Source: Actinobacteria bacterium OV320 | GTDB taxonomy: Bacteria > Actinomycetota > Actinomycetes > Streptomycetales > Streptomycetaceae | Direction: 5' to 3' | Length of the DNA stretch: 64,000 nucleotides | NCBI GenBank assembly: GCA_001298545.1 | Contig: LJCX01000027.1 | Location: 620,001 to 684,000, forward strand | Shown here: piece after piece, positions 40,247 to 48,103 of the stretch | How positions within the stretch are numbered: position 1 is the stretch's first letter | Layout of the letters: every line of letters begins with the position of its first letter | Translations under genes and position numbers: made by a program | The notes under the pieces: model-generated | What the model was told of the DNA's origin: nothing | Database searches by the model: none | Seen by the model: only the letters and a program-made list of their open reading frames with translations

Positions 40247-41476
40247 TCACGTCCGCCGGGGAAGGAGCGCGACGGCCGCGGCGGGTACGGCGGCCAGGAG
40301 GAGCCAGGGGACGGCCGGGGGCAGCCCGGCGTCCAGGAGGGTGCCGGTGGCCGCGCTGCCGAGCAGCACGATCAGCCCGGAGACCGAGGACAGTGCCCCG
40401 GTGTACAGGCCGAGCCGGCCCTCGTCGGCGAGGTCGGTCACCCAGGCACGGGTGGCGGGCACGACGAGCATCTGACCGAGCGTGAGCAGCAGGACGAAGC
40501 AGGCCGCGGGCAGCAGCCCGGCCGTCCCGGTCCGTCCGGCGGGCCGGGCCACGGCCACCACGGCGAATCCCGCGGCGATCAGCACGAGCCCGGCCGCCAT
40601 CGAGCGGCGCAGGTCGATCCGCTCCCCCGCCCACCGGGTGACCGGCAACTGGGCCGTCACGACCAGCAGCGACGACAGCGCGAACAGCCAGGCGAGCGGC
40701 GCCTGCGAGGCGGCCGCCCGCTCCACCTCGGCGGGCAGGGCGAGGTAGAGCTGGTTGTAGGCGAGGAGATAGGTGCCGTACGCGCAGCACAGGGCGAGGA
40801 AACGGCGGTTGCGGAGCAACGGGCCGATTCCGCCGCGCACTTGGACCCGGGAGCGGCCGGGGATGTGCTGCGGCAGCAGCCGGGCGTGAGCGGCCAGGAC
40901 GAGGACGAAGACGCTGGCTCCGGCCAGGCACACCGCGCGGAAGTCGACGGCGAGGAGCAGTGCGCCGAGCAGCGGCCCGACGAACGCCCCGGCCTGCCCG
41001 GCGACGGTGAACAGCGCGAGCACCCGGGTTCGCGGCCCACCGCCCGACTCCTCGTGCACGACGGCCTGCCGCGCCACCTCGGACTCGACGGCCGGTGAGA
41101 ACAGCGCGGCCGCGAACCCGATCAGCAGCACCGCCCCGATGACCGTCCAGGTCTGTTCGGCATGTCCGAGCCAGCCGAACCCGGCGATGCGCAGCACGCA
41201 TCCGGCGAGGACGACGGGCCGGACGCCGTACCGGTCGGCGAGGGCCCCGCCGACCACGAACAGCCCCTGCTGGCTGAAGGTCCGCAGCCCCAGCACGAAC
41301 CCGACCAGCCAGCCCGCCATGCCGACCGCCTCGCCCAGATGCCCGGCGAGGAACGGCAGGACGGCGAAGAAGCCCATGTTGAAGGCGAGTTGGGTCAGGA
41401 TCAGCAGGCGCAGGAGGGGGGAGAGCGCAGGCGCCCCCTTCGCGCCACGACGCGGGGCAAGCCGTGTCGCCGTCAT
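40247..41476 (-). CDS. MFS transporter, last gene of the SBP/permease operon
   Basis: The 409-residue protein has 12 predicted helices, with GGALADRYGVRPVVLAG as the loop 2-3 motif and LFSPAVESEVARQAV. The ATG overlaps the permease stop (ATGA). An MFS exporter coupled to an ABC importer recalls metallophore systems such as CntE with CntABCDF, where the MFS secretes a chelator and the ABC recovers it, but no metallophore synthase is present here. Simple drug efflux is the alternative. Confidence 0.85.
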   Translation of the reverse strand: MTATRLAPRRGAKGAPALSPLLRLLILTQLAFNMGFFAVLPFLAGHLGEAVGMAGWLVGFVLGLRTFSQQGLFVVGGALADRYGVRPVVLAGCVLRIAGFGWLGHAEQTWTVIGAVLLIGFAAALFSPAVESEVARQAVVHEESGGGPRTRVLALFTVAGQAGAFVGPLLGALLLAVDFRAVCLAGASVFVLVLAAHARLLPQHIPGRSRVQVRGGIGPLLRNRRFLALCCAYGTYLLAYNQLYLALPAEVERAAASQAPLAWLFALSSLLVVTAQLPVTRWAGERIDLRRSMAAGLVLIAAGFAVVAVARPAGRTGTAGLLPAACFVLLLTLGQMLVVPATRAWVTDLADEGRLGLYTGALSSVSGLIVLLGSAATGTLLDAGLPPAVPWLLLAAVPAAAVALLPRRT

Positions 41477-43266
41477 TCGGCTCCCACCAACTCCGGTCGC
41501 GTGGAGAGCCGTTCCCCGGCGATCGGGTCCACCGTACGAGGACGCCGCGGCCTCGGTCGTCGCAGTCCGCCGGCCGCGGTCACCGCCAGGGCGCCGAGGA
41601 CGGCGAGGACGGCCGCGGGGGCGAGGACCGCCCAGGGTGCGCGTTCGGCGTAGGGCTGGTTCTCGGCGAGAAGCAGCCCCCACTCGGGGGACGGTGGCTG
41701 GGCGCCGAGGCCGAGGAAGCCGAGCGAGGCCAGGGCCAGGGCGATGCCGGGCAGCCGGAGGAGGGCGTGCCGGGCCACGGGCGGGAGGACGGCGGGCAGG
41801 AGCTCGCTCCTCAGCAGATACCCGGGGCCTGCGCCGAGGGCGCGGGTGGCGGTCAGATGAAGCGTGGCCCGCTCCTGGCGCAGCAGCGCGGAGGTGTGCG
41901 CGGCGAGCGGCGCCCAGGCCACGACGGCCACGGCGAGCACGGGCGTGGCGGACCCGCCGCCCCAGACCGCGGCGACGAGGAGGGCCGCGAGCACCGGCGG
42001 TACGGCGTTGACGGTGTCGACGAGCGGGGCGGACAACCGGGGCAGCAGCCCGAGCAGCACTCCGGCCGTCAGGGCGACCGCGCTGATGGCGAGGGCGAGG
42101 AGCAGGGTGTCGAGGGCGCCGTGCGCGACCCGGGCGAGGACGTCACGGCCGAGGGCGTCGGTGCCGAACGGGTGTGCGGCGGAGGGGGGTCGGAGGCGGG
42201 CCGCGGTGTCGAGGGCGAGCGGATCGCGGGGCAGGCCGAGAGAGATGACGACGGACAGCAGAAGACCGTATGCAATAGGCAGGATCCTGCGGACGGGCGG
42301 CGAAGGACGGTGGAGTGTATGCAATGCGCCGTCGCGCAGTGCGGGGCCGATGAGCAGCCGGGCGGCGAGCCGGGCACCGACGGTGGCGACTGCGGCGAGG
42401 ACGACGAGGACGAGGGTGCCGGCCTGGAGGACGGGCAGGTCCTGCGCGATCGCGGCCTGCAGGGTGGTCCGGCCGAGCCCGGGGATGTCGAAGATCTGCT
42501 CCACGGCGACGGATCCGCCGGTCAGCCCCACGACGAACAGCCCGAGGTTGGGAAGCAGTCCGGGCACACAGCGGCGCAGCGCCTTGCGGGCGATGCTCCG
42601 GCCGGGCAGTCCGCGCGCGGCGGCGGCCACCGCCCAGGGCTCGGCGAAGGCGGCCGGCAACTGGTCGTCGAGAAGGCGTCCGAGCACCGCGCCGGCCGGC
42701 AGGCCCAGGGCGAGCGCGGGCAGCACCGTCCACTGCGGGCCGTACCAGCCGAGAGCGGGCAGCCATCCCCACTGCACCCCGACGACGGTGGCGAGCACGG
42801 AAGCGGTGAGGAACTCGGGCAGCGCGGCGAGCACGGCGGAACCGGAGCAGCCGGCGGGCCGGCCCTCCAGCCGCCGCCGGGCACCGAGGTGCAGGGTGCG
42901 GGCACCCACGCCGGCGGCGGTGACCAGGGCGACCGCCAACGCCACCACCATCAGCAGCAGCGACGCGCCGAGCGCCTCGATGACGCCGGGCAGGACATCG
43001 GCACCGGAGATCCACGACCGTCCGGCGTCCCCGCGCGGCAACCCGGCGAGCCACTGCCCGAGAAGGCCCAACGGTCCTTCCTTCAGTCCGAGTTGGGCTC
43101 GGATGTCGGCGAGGACCTCGGGTGTGGCGTCACGGTCGGCGGACCGCGCCTTCAACACGGTCAGCGCCGGGTCGGTGTGCGACAGCCAGGGCAGCAGCCC
43201 GATGCCGCACACCAGCAGCGCGGCCAGCACGGCACGCCACAGCAGCGTGCCCAGCCTGCTCCTCAT
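41473..43266 (-). CDS. ABC transporter permease, DppB-DppC fusion (peptide/nickel type)
   Basis: At 597 residues this is two permease subunits in one chain. Residues 1-290 are DppB-like with LPNLGLFVVGLTGGSVAVEQ then IFDIPGLGRTTLQAAIAQDL. Residues 300-597 are DppC-like with HPFGTDALGRDVLARVAHGA and the EAA-like loop in LHLTATRALGAGPGYLLRSE. The start ATG 43266 lies 4 bp after the SBP stop region. No ATP-binding subunit is encoded nearby, so an ATPase elsewhere must power it. Confidence 0.88.
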   Translation of the reverse strand: MRSRLGTLLWRAVLAALLVCGIGLLPWLSHTDPALTVLKARSADRDATPEVLADIRAQLGLKEGPLGLLGQWLAGLPRGDAGRSWISGADVLPGVIEALGASLLLMVVALAVALVTAAGVGARTLHLGARRRLEGRPAGCSGSAVLAALPEFLTASVLATVVGVQWGWLPALGWYGPQWTVLPALALGLPAGAVLGRLLDDQLPAAFAEPWAVAAAARGLPGRSIARKALRRCVPGLLPNLGLFVVGLTGGSVAVEQIFDIPGLGRTTLQAAIAQDLPVLQAGTLVLVVLAAVATVGARLAARLLIGPALRDGALHTLHRPSPPVRRILPIAYGLLLSVVISLGLPRDPLALDTAARLRPPSAAHPFGTDALGRDVLARVAHGALDTLLLALAISAVALTAGVLLGLLPRLSAPLVDTVNAVPPVLAALLVAAVWGGGSATPVLAVAVVAWAPLAAHTSALLRQERATLHLTATRALGAGPGYLLRSELLPAVLPPVARHALLRLPGIALALASLGFLGLGAQPPSPEWGLLLAENQPYAERAPWAVLAPAAVLAVLGALAVTAAGGLRRPRPRRPRTVDPIAGERLSTRPELVGAE

Positions 43267-43270
43267 GCCG

Positions 43271-44800
43271 TCAGCGCCGGGTCCCGGCACCTACGAGCGT
43301 GCGCTCGTACGGATCGAGGAGCACCCCGCCGACCTCGGCGCCGACGCCGGTGATGACGCGCTGGTGGACCAGCGGGACGACGGCGTCGGTGCCGAGGATC
43401 GCGGCCTCGGCGGCCAGGGCTGCGTCCTGCCGCTCACCGGTGTCGGCCACCGTCTGCGCCTCGGCGACCGCCCGGTCGACACCCCTGTCGCACAGCAGGG
43501 CGAGGTTGTAGCCGCCGTCGCAGGTGAAGTCACTGGCCAGGAGGGAGACGGGGTCGCCGGTGTCGAGGAGACTGTTGCGGGCGCCGAGGAAGGCGTCGAA
43601 CTTCCCCGCGAGCGCGTCGCTCTCCAGCCTCGAGTACTCACGCACCTCCAGCTTCACCTTGAAGCCGGCCTTCTCCAGCTGCTGCTTCAACACCTGTGCG
43701 GCTTCCGGTAGTTCGGGCCGGTTGTCGTAGGTGGCGAGGGTGAGCGAGACACCGCCGGGACGGCCGGCCTTCGCACGACCGGCGGGCTGGACCCGCTTGC
43801 CCTCGGCCCAGGTGACGGCGGGGCCGTAGATGCCGGCGCCGGCGTCCGCGTGCCCCTCGTAGACTCCCTCGGCGAGGGCCGAGGTGTCGACGGCCGCCCG
43901 CGCGGCGGCCCGCAGGGCGGGGTCCTTGAAGACACCCGACTTCGCGTTGAGCAGCAGGCTGGTGGTGCGGGTCGTGGCGGTCTCGCGGCGGGTGTCCGCG
44001 TCGAGGGTGGCGGCCTGGGCGACCGGTATCCCCTCGGCGAGGTCGACCTGTCCGGTGCGCAGGGCGTTGGCGCGGGCGGTGCCGTCGGCGATGAAGGTCA
44101 CCTCGACGCCGGAGGCCTGCGCCCGGCCGCCCCAGTAGTCGTCGAAGCGGTCCAGGTCGGCGGCGGTGGCGCCGGTGACCTCGGTGAGTTCGAAGGGTCC
44201 GGTGGCGGTGCCGACCGGATCGACGGCGCCCTTCTTCCCGTAGGCCTTCGGAGCGAGGACGGCGAGACCGGGGCTCGACAGGCGCAGGGGCAGGACCGGG
44301 TCGGGGGCGGCGGTGGTGACGCGTACGCCGGTACCGCCCTCCGCCTTCGCCGTGAGGGTGACGCCGGAGAGCGCGGCCGGGACCGGCCGGGCCTCGGTGG
44401 CGTGCGTGAGGGAGGCGGCGACGGCCGCGGGCGTGACCTCCGTACCGTCCTGGAAGGCGGCCTCGCGCAGGGTGAACAGCCAGTCGCGGTCGTCCACCCG
44501 GCGCCAGGACGCGGCGAGCGCGGGAGCGGCGGCGCCGTTGGCGTCGAGGGCGGTCAGCCCCTCGGTGACCCCGAGTCGGCTGAGGATCGTCGCGTCGGCG
44601 CCGTAGGGGGAGAGGTTCTCGGCGGGCGGGAAGGCGAGCGCGACGCGCAGCCGGGAGCCGTCGTCGGCGCCGGAGCCCGCACCGTCTTCGCCACCGGAGG
44701 AGGCGAAGCAGCCGGCGAGCAGCGGGGTGAGGAAGACCGCGGCGAGCAGCCGGGGAGGACGGGGACCGCGGGAGGGACGGGGACGGCGGGGGAAGCGCAT
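43271..44800 (-). CDS. ABC transporter substrate-binding lipoprotein (SBP family 5)
   Basis: The 509-residue protein starts with a lipoprotein signal (LLAAVFLTPLLAGC) and has the family 5 features SPYGADATILSRLGVTEGL and WLFTLREAAFQDGTEVTPAA, then LLASDFTCDGGYN. Family 5 binds oligopeptides, nickel or metal-chelate complexes. The Arg-rich N-terminus is long; ATG 44800 is 4 bp after the GNAT stop and lacks a strong ribosome site, so it is likely coupled to that gene. Confidence 0.9.
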   Translation of the reverse strand: MRFPRRPRPSRGPRPPRLLAAVFLTPLLAGCFASSGGEDGAGSGADDGSRLRVALAFPPAENLSPYGADATILSRLGVTEGLTALDANGAAAPALAASWRRVDDRDWLFTLREAAFQDGTEVTPAAVAASLTHATEARPVPAALSGVTLTAKAEGGTGVRVTTAAPDPVLPLRLSSPGLAVLAPKAYGKKGAVDPVGTATGPFELTEVTGATAADLDRFDDYWGGRAQASGVEVTFIADGTARANALRTGQVDLAEGIPVAQAATLDADTRRETATTRTTSLLLNAKSGVFKDPALRAAARAAVDTSALAEGVYEGHADAGAGIYGPAVTWAEGKRVQPAGRAKAGRPGGVSLTLATYDNRPELPEAAQVLKQQLEKAGFKVKLEVREYSRLESDALAGKFDAFLGARNSLLDTGDPVSLLASDFTCDGGYNLALLCDRGVDRAVAEAQTVADTGERQDAALAAEAAILGTDAVVPLVHQRVITGVGAEVGGVLLDPYERTLVGAGTRR

Positions 44801-44804
44801 GGAG

Positions 44805-45446
44805 TTACCGGCCTGTGGGACGAGGGCGGGAGGAGGAAGAGGCAGCGGGGGCGGAGGGGGCGGACGAGGAGGGAGAAGCGGGGAGGGGGACGTCGCGGGG
44901 GACGCCGAGAGGGGCACCGAGGGGGACATCGAAGTGCACGATGCCCTGGCCGCCGGTCACCCCTTCCCGCTCGTCGTGCACGACGGTGCCGAGCGAGCGC
45001 CAGAATCCCTCGGCCCCCTCCACGGCCGGGTCCGTGTGCAGATAGACGGCCCTGTAGCCGCCGTCCGCGACCGCGAAGGCGAGGAGTTCGGCGACCAGCC
45101 GCCGGGCGAGGCCGCGTCGGCGGTGCTCCCGGCGGACGTAGACGCGGCGCAGCTGCGCGGTCGTGCCGCAGGGGTAGCGGTCGGCGACATGGCGCGGGTT
45201 CGGCGGATGCGCGGGACCTCGGGAGTCCAGGGCCGCCGTGGCGACGACCTCGCCGTGCTCGCCGTCGAGCGCGACCAGCAGGGTGTGGCGGGCCGGGACG
45301 AGGTAGGCGGCGACGGGGTCGATGATGTCGCCGTGCCAGCGGGGCACGTAACCGGTGCCGAATTCGCGGTAGACGGTGTCGAGCATGACGGCTCGGGCGC
45401 CGTCGACGTCCTCGGGGCCCGCGGGCCTGATGCAGTAATCATGCAC
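44805..45446 (-). CDS. GNAT-family N-acetyltransferase, first gene of the SBP operon
   Basis: The 213-residue protein has acetyl-CoA motif A as RREHRRRGLARRLVAELLAF (about residues 103-122) and motif B in YLHTDPAVEGAEGFWRSLG. A Pro/Ser/Arg-rich tail follows. The start is GTG 45446. It leads GNAT-SBP-permease-MFS and may acetylate the transported ligand. An imperfect dyad TAATCATGCA...TGCATTA overlaps the start and probably regulates it. Confidence 0.8.
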   Translation of the reverse strand: MHDYCIRPAGPEDVDGARAVMLDTVYREFGTGYVPRWHGDIIDPVAAYLVPARHTLLVALDGEHGEVVATAALDSRGPAHPPNPRHVADRYPCGTTAQLRRVYVRREHRRRGLARRLVAELLAFAVADGGYRAVYLHTDPAVEGAEGFWRSLGTVVHDEREGVTGGQGIVHFDVPLGAPLGVPRDVPLPASPSSSAPSAPAASSSSRPRPTGR

Positions 45447-45503
45447 CTGCGCATCATATGCATTAAGCGGAGCAAGTTGATCACTTAACCATCCCTCCCG
45501 GAT

Positions 45504-45533
45504 TTGACAGAGATCACAGCGCGCCCCTAAATC
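45504..45533 (+). promoter_or_regulatory. Sigma-70-like promoter of the CooC-like gene
   Basis: TTGACA (45504-45509) and TAAATC (45528-45533) are separated by 18 bp, a close match to the vegetative (HrdB) consensus, 40 bp upstream of the start. Confidence 0.65.
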
Positions 45534-45541
45534 TAGCCACA

Positions 45542-45556
45542 TGACTTTCATTTTCA
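45542..45556. promoter_or_regulatory. Weak Zur-like box
   Basis: TGACTTTCATTTTCA matches the Streptomyces Zur consensus form TGAAAATCATTTTCA at 12 of 15 positions, with the right half perfect and the left half poor. It lies just downstream of the promoter. Zinc control of the CooC-like gene is possible but not firm. Confidence 0.35.
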
Positions 45557-45572
45557 ACAAGGGGGTGCTGTG

Positions 45573-46526
45573 ATGCGCGTCGCGTTCGTGGGAAAGGGCG
45601 GCAGCGGCAAGACGACCCTGTCGGCCCTGTTCGCCCGGCAGTTGGCGCGATCCGGCGCACCGGTGCTGGCCGTGGACGGCGACATCAACCAGCATCTGTC
45701 CCAGGCCCTGGACCCCGCGGCGGACACGGCGCCCTTCGAGGCCCCGCCCCTGGCCGCGCATCTGGGCGACATCAAGGACCTGCTGCGCGGCACCAACGCG
45801 CGGATCACCTCCCGCGAGGCGATGGTCAAGACGACCCCGCCCGGCCGGGGCTCCCGGCTGCTGCGCCTGCTGGGCGACGACGCACTGCACACGCGGCACG
45901 TCCAGCGGGTCGGCGGCGTGCCGCTGATGGTGACGGGCGAGTTCGACGAGAGCGACCTGGGGGTGGCCTGCTACCACTCCAAACTGGGCGCGGTGGAGCT
46001 CTATCTGAGCCACCTGGTGGACGGACCGGGCGAGTACCTGGTGATGGACATGACGGCCGGCGCGGACGCCTTCGCCTCCGGCCTGTTCACCCGGTTCGAC
46101 ATGACGTTCCTGGTGGCCGAACCCACCCGCAAGGGCGTCTCCGTCTACCGCCAGTACCGCGACCACGCCCGCGAGTTCGGCATCCCCCTCGCCGTGGTCG
46201 GCAACAAGGTCACCGGCGAGGACGACCTGCTCTTCCTCAAGGAGGAGGTGGGCGACGACCTCCTCACCCACCTCGTCGTCTCCCCCTGGGTCCGCTCGGC
46301 CGAACGGGGCGATCCCCAGGGCGAGCTGGAGGACGTCAACCGCCACGCCGTCGACCTCCTGCGCGAGACGGTCGACGCCCGTGAGAAGAACTGGCCGGCC
46401 CTGCACCGCCACGCCGTGGAGTTCCACCTGCGCAACGCCCGCGCCTGGGCGGACGCGGCGACCGGTGAGGACCTGGCCGCCCAGGTGGACCCCGAGTTCG
46501 TCCCCGGCCCGGCGTCACTGGCCTGA
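45573..46526 (+). CDS. CooC/MinD-like P-loop ATPase
   Basis: The 317-residue protein has the deviant Walker A KGGSGKTT (GKGGSGKTTLSALFARQL), the DGDINQHL segment in place of the DxDP motif, and YLVMDMTAGADAF as Walker B. CooC-type SIMIBI ATPases insert metals (Ni in CODH) or mature metalloenzymes; no CODH or hydrogenase is in the window. The start may be ATG 45573 or GTG 45570. Together with 46605-46997 it forms a two-gene unit divergent from the GNAT/SBP operon. Confidence 0.82.
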   Translation: MRVAFVGKGGSGKTTLSALFARQLARSGAPVLAVDGDINQHLSQALDPAADTAPFEAPPLAAHLGDIKDLLRGTNARITSREAMVKTTPPGRGSRLLRLLGDDALHTRHVQRVGGVPLMVTGEFDESDLGVACYHSKLGAVELYLSHLVDGPGEYLVMDMTAGADAFASGLFTRFDMTFLVAEPTRKGVSVYRQYRDHAREFGIPLAVVGNKVTGEDDLLFLKEEVGDDLLTHLVVSPWVRSAERGDPQGELEDVNRHAVDLLRETVDAREKNWPALHRHAVEFHLRNARAWADAATGEDLAAQVDPEFVPGPASLA

Positions 46527-46604
46527 GAAGACCCCCCGCGAAGACCCCGCGCGCGTCGAGGCGGGCACGGCCCCTCCCCCACCCTCCACCAGAGCAGGAC
46601 ACCC

Positions 46605-46997
46605 ATGTCTCTCGACGTCTCCCCGAAGCTCCTCCTCGAGGCCGAGGCCGGTGACATCCGCGAGGAGGACTTCGTGGACACGATCCGCGCGTCCCTCCCC
46701 TACGCCTACGACCTCATCGCCGGCCTCGCCGCCGAACTGCACGCGGGAATCAGCGAGTTCACCGACAACCAGACCCCGCCCCCGTCCGAGCAGGAGCGCG
46801 GCCAACTCCTGCGCGCCCTCGCCGGCGACGCCATCCGCGGCAGCCTGGAACGCCACTTCGGCGTGACCCTGGCCTTCCAGAACTGCCACCGGGTGGCCGC
46901 CTTCCGCCCGGCGGCACGGGGCGGTTCCACGTACGCGCGGTTCACCTCGACGCGGGCGCAGGTACTGAACCAGTCGGCGGAGCTGCGGGACTGCTGA
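46605..46997 (+). CDS. Hypothetical protein following the CooC-like ATPase
   Basis: The 130-residue soluble protein starts at ATG 46605 after AGGACA. It has an acidic N-terminal half (EAEAGDIREEDFVDTIRASL) and conserved-looking LAGDAIRGSLERHFGVTLAF followed by NCHRVAAFRP. It lacks a recognised domain. Its place after the P-loop ATPase suggests a partner in the same metal-related function. Confidence 0.6.
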   Translation: MSLDVSPKLLLEAEAGDIREEDFVDTIRASLPYAYDLIAGLAAELHAGISEFTDNQTPPPSEQERGQLLRALAGDAIRGSLERHFGVTLAFQNCHRVAAFRPAARGGSTYARFTSTRAQVLNQSAELRDC

Positions 46998-47047
46998 TGC
47001 GCCCGAGTTGATTCGCCCCGGCTGATGCGCCCCGGCTGATTGCCCCG
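46993..47047. repeat. Four tandem 13-14-bp repeats (GCTGATGCGCCCCG)
   Basis: Units begin at 46993, 47007, 47021 and 47035, the first overlapping the end of the hypothetical gene. They are followed directly by a terminator hairpin. Confidence 0.75.
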
Positions 47048-47050
47048 CCG

Positions 47051-47090
47051 GACGGGCCGACCCACCGCACGGCGACCAGGTCGGCCCGTC
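47051..47090. terminator. Bidirectional terminator between convergent genes
   Basis: GACGGGCCGACC (47051-47062) and GGTCGGCCCGTC (47079-47090) are perfect 12-bp arms. The right arm overlaps the stop codon of the minus-strand hydrolase gene. Confidence 0.8.
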
Positions 47091-47931
47091 AGCGCTCCAT
47101 GAACTCCCTCACGATCGACACGAACCGCACGGCATCGTCCCGCCAGGGAAAGTGGCTCGCTCCCGGCTGCACGACGAGTTCCGTTTTCAGGAACAGTTCC
47201 GCGAACTCCCGCATCACGGGTGGGGGAGCCGCCAGGTCCGTCTCCCCCGCCAGGAGCAGGACCGGCGACGGGAAGGCGGCCAGCGCCGCGCGGGTGGCAG
47301 CCGGGGAGAAGGCGCCCTCGGCCGTGTACACGGCCGCCGCCTCGTGGTTCTTCGCCCGCTCACCGGCCTCGTCGAAGGCACGGGCCGCCTCGTCCCAACG
47401 GGCGTGCCAGAAGGGCGCGACGGCGTTCCAGGAGTCGGCCGTGGCCCGCCCGGCGGTAACCGCTTCCAGGGCCGCGTACGCGGGGGCGAACCACGGCTCG
47501 TCCCGACGCAGCCGTGCCGTGGCAAGACGGTCCTCCGCGGTGATCTCGAGGTCGACGGCGTAGACACTCGGGGTGATCAGCACAAGACGGGCGACGCGGT
47601 CGGGGTGGCGGGCGGCGTAGAGCACCGCGAGGTTGGCCCCGCCGGAATGGGCGAGCAGATCCATACGATCGAGGCCGAGGTGCTCACGCAGGGCCTCGAC
47701 GTCTTCGACCAGGCGATCGCACCGGTACGACGACGCGTCCGGCGCAATCGCCGACTCCCCCGTGCCCCTCGGATCCAGCCCGATCAGCCGGTGGTGAGCC
47801 GTGAGCCCGCCCAGATCGCCCAGGTATGCGGCGGACTGCATGGGCCCGCCGGGCAGACAGACCAGGGGCGGCCCGTCTCCCGACTCGTGGTGGGCGAGGC
47901 GGGTTCCGTCGTGGGCGGTGAAGGTGACCAT
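47089..47931 (-). CDS. Alpha/beta-hydrolase (proline iminopeptidase-like)
   Basis: The 280-residue protein has the nucleophile elbow as AHSGGANLAVLYAARHPDRV (Ser), an Asp in LLLAGETDLAAPP and the His in GASHFPW. HG region: LPGGPMQSAAYLGDL. The GxSxG is slightly changed to AHSGG, as in the proline iminopeptidase/S33 branch. ATG 47931 fits the domain start; a longer in-frame start at 47967 is possible. Substrate unknown. Confidence 0.85.
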   Translation of the reverse strand: MVTFTAHDGTRLAHHESGDGPPLVCLPGGPMQSAAYLGDLGGLTAHHRLIGLDPRGTGESAIAPDASSYRCDRLVEDVEALREHLGLDRMDLLAHSGGANLAVLYAARHPDRVARLVLITPSVYAVDLEITAEDRLATARLRRDEPWFAPAYAALEAVTAGRATADSWNAVAPFWHARWDEAARAFDEAGERAKNHEAAAVYTAEGAFSPAATRAALAAFPSPVLLLAGETDLAAPPPVMREFAELFLKTELVVQPGASHFPWRDDAVRFVSIVREFMER

Positions 47932-48103
47932 GCGGCCGAGCGTTTCAGGGCAGGGGGCGCGGAACAAGCGGTTCCGCCCCGGGCGGTCTGCCCGCGCTCG
48001 ACACTATGGGCTCGAGTACATACTGCTGATGCGGGGCCACGCATCCCGTGGTGCGCAGCCCCGTGGGTCGGGCGCTTCGGTGACAGGCTGTCAGTGGCGG
48101 CGC

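Noticed and set aside
45446..45480. LexA or iron-box operator at the GNAT start
   Set aside because: The dyad TAATCATGCA/TGCATTA does not fit either consensus; it is mentioned only as an unassigned dyad.
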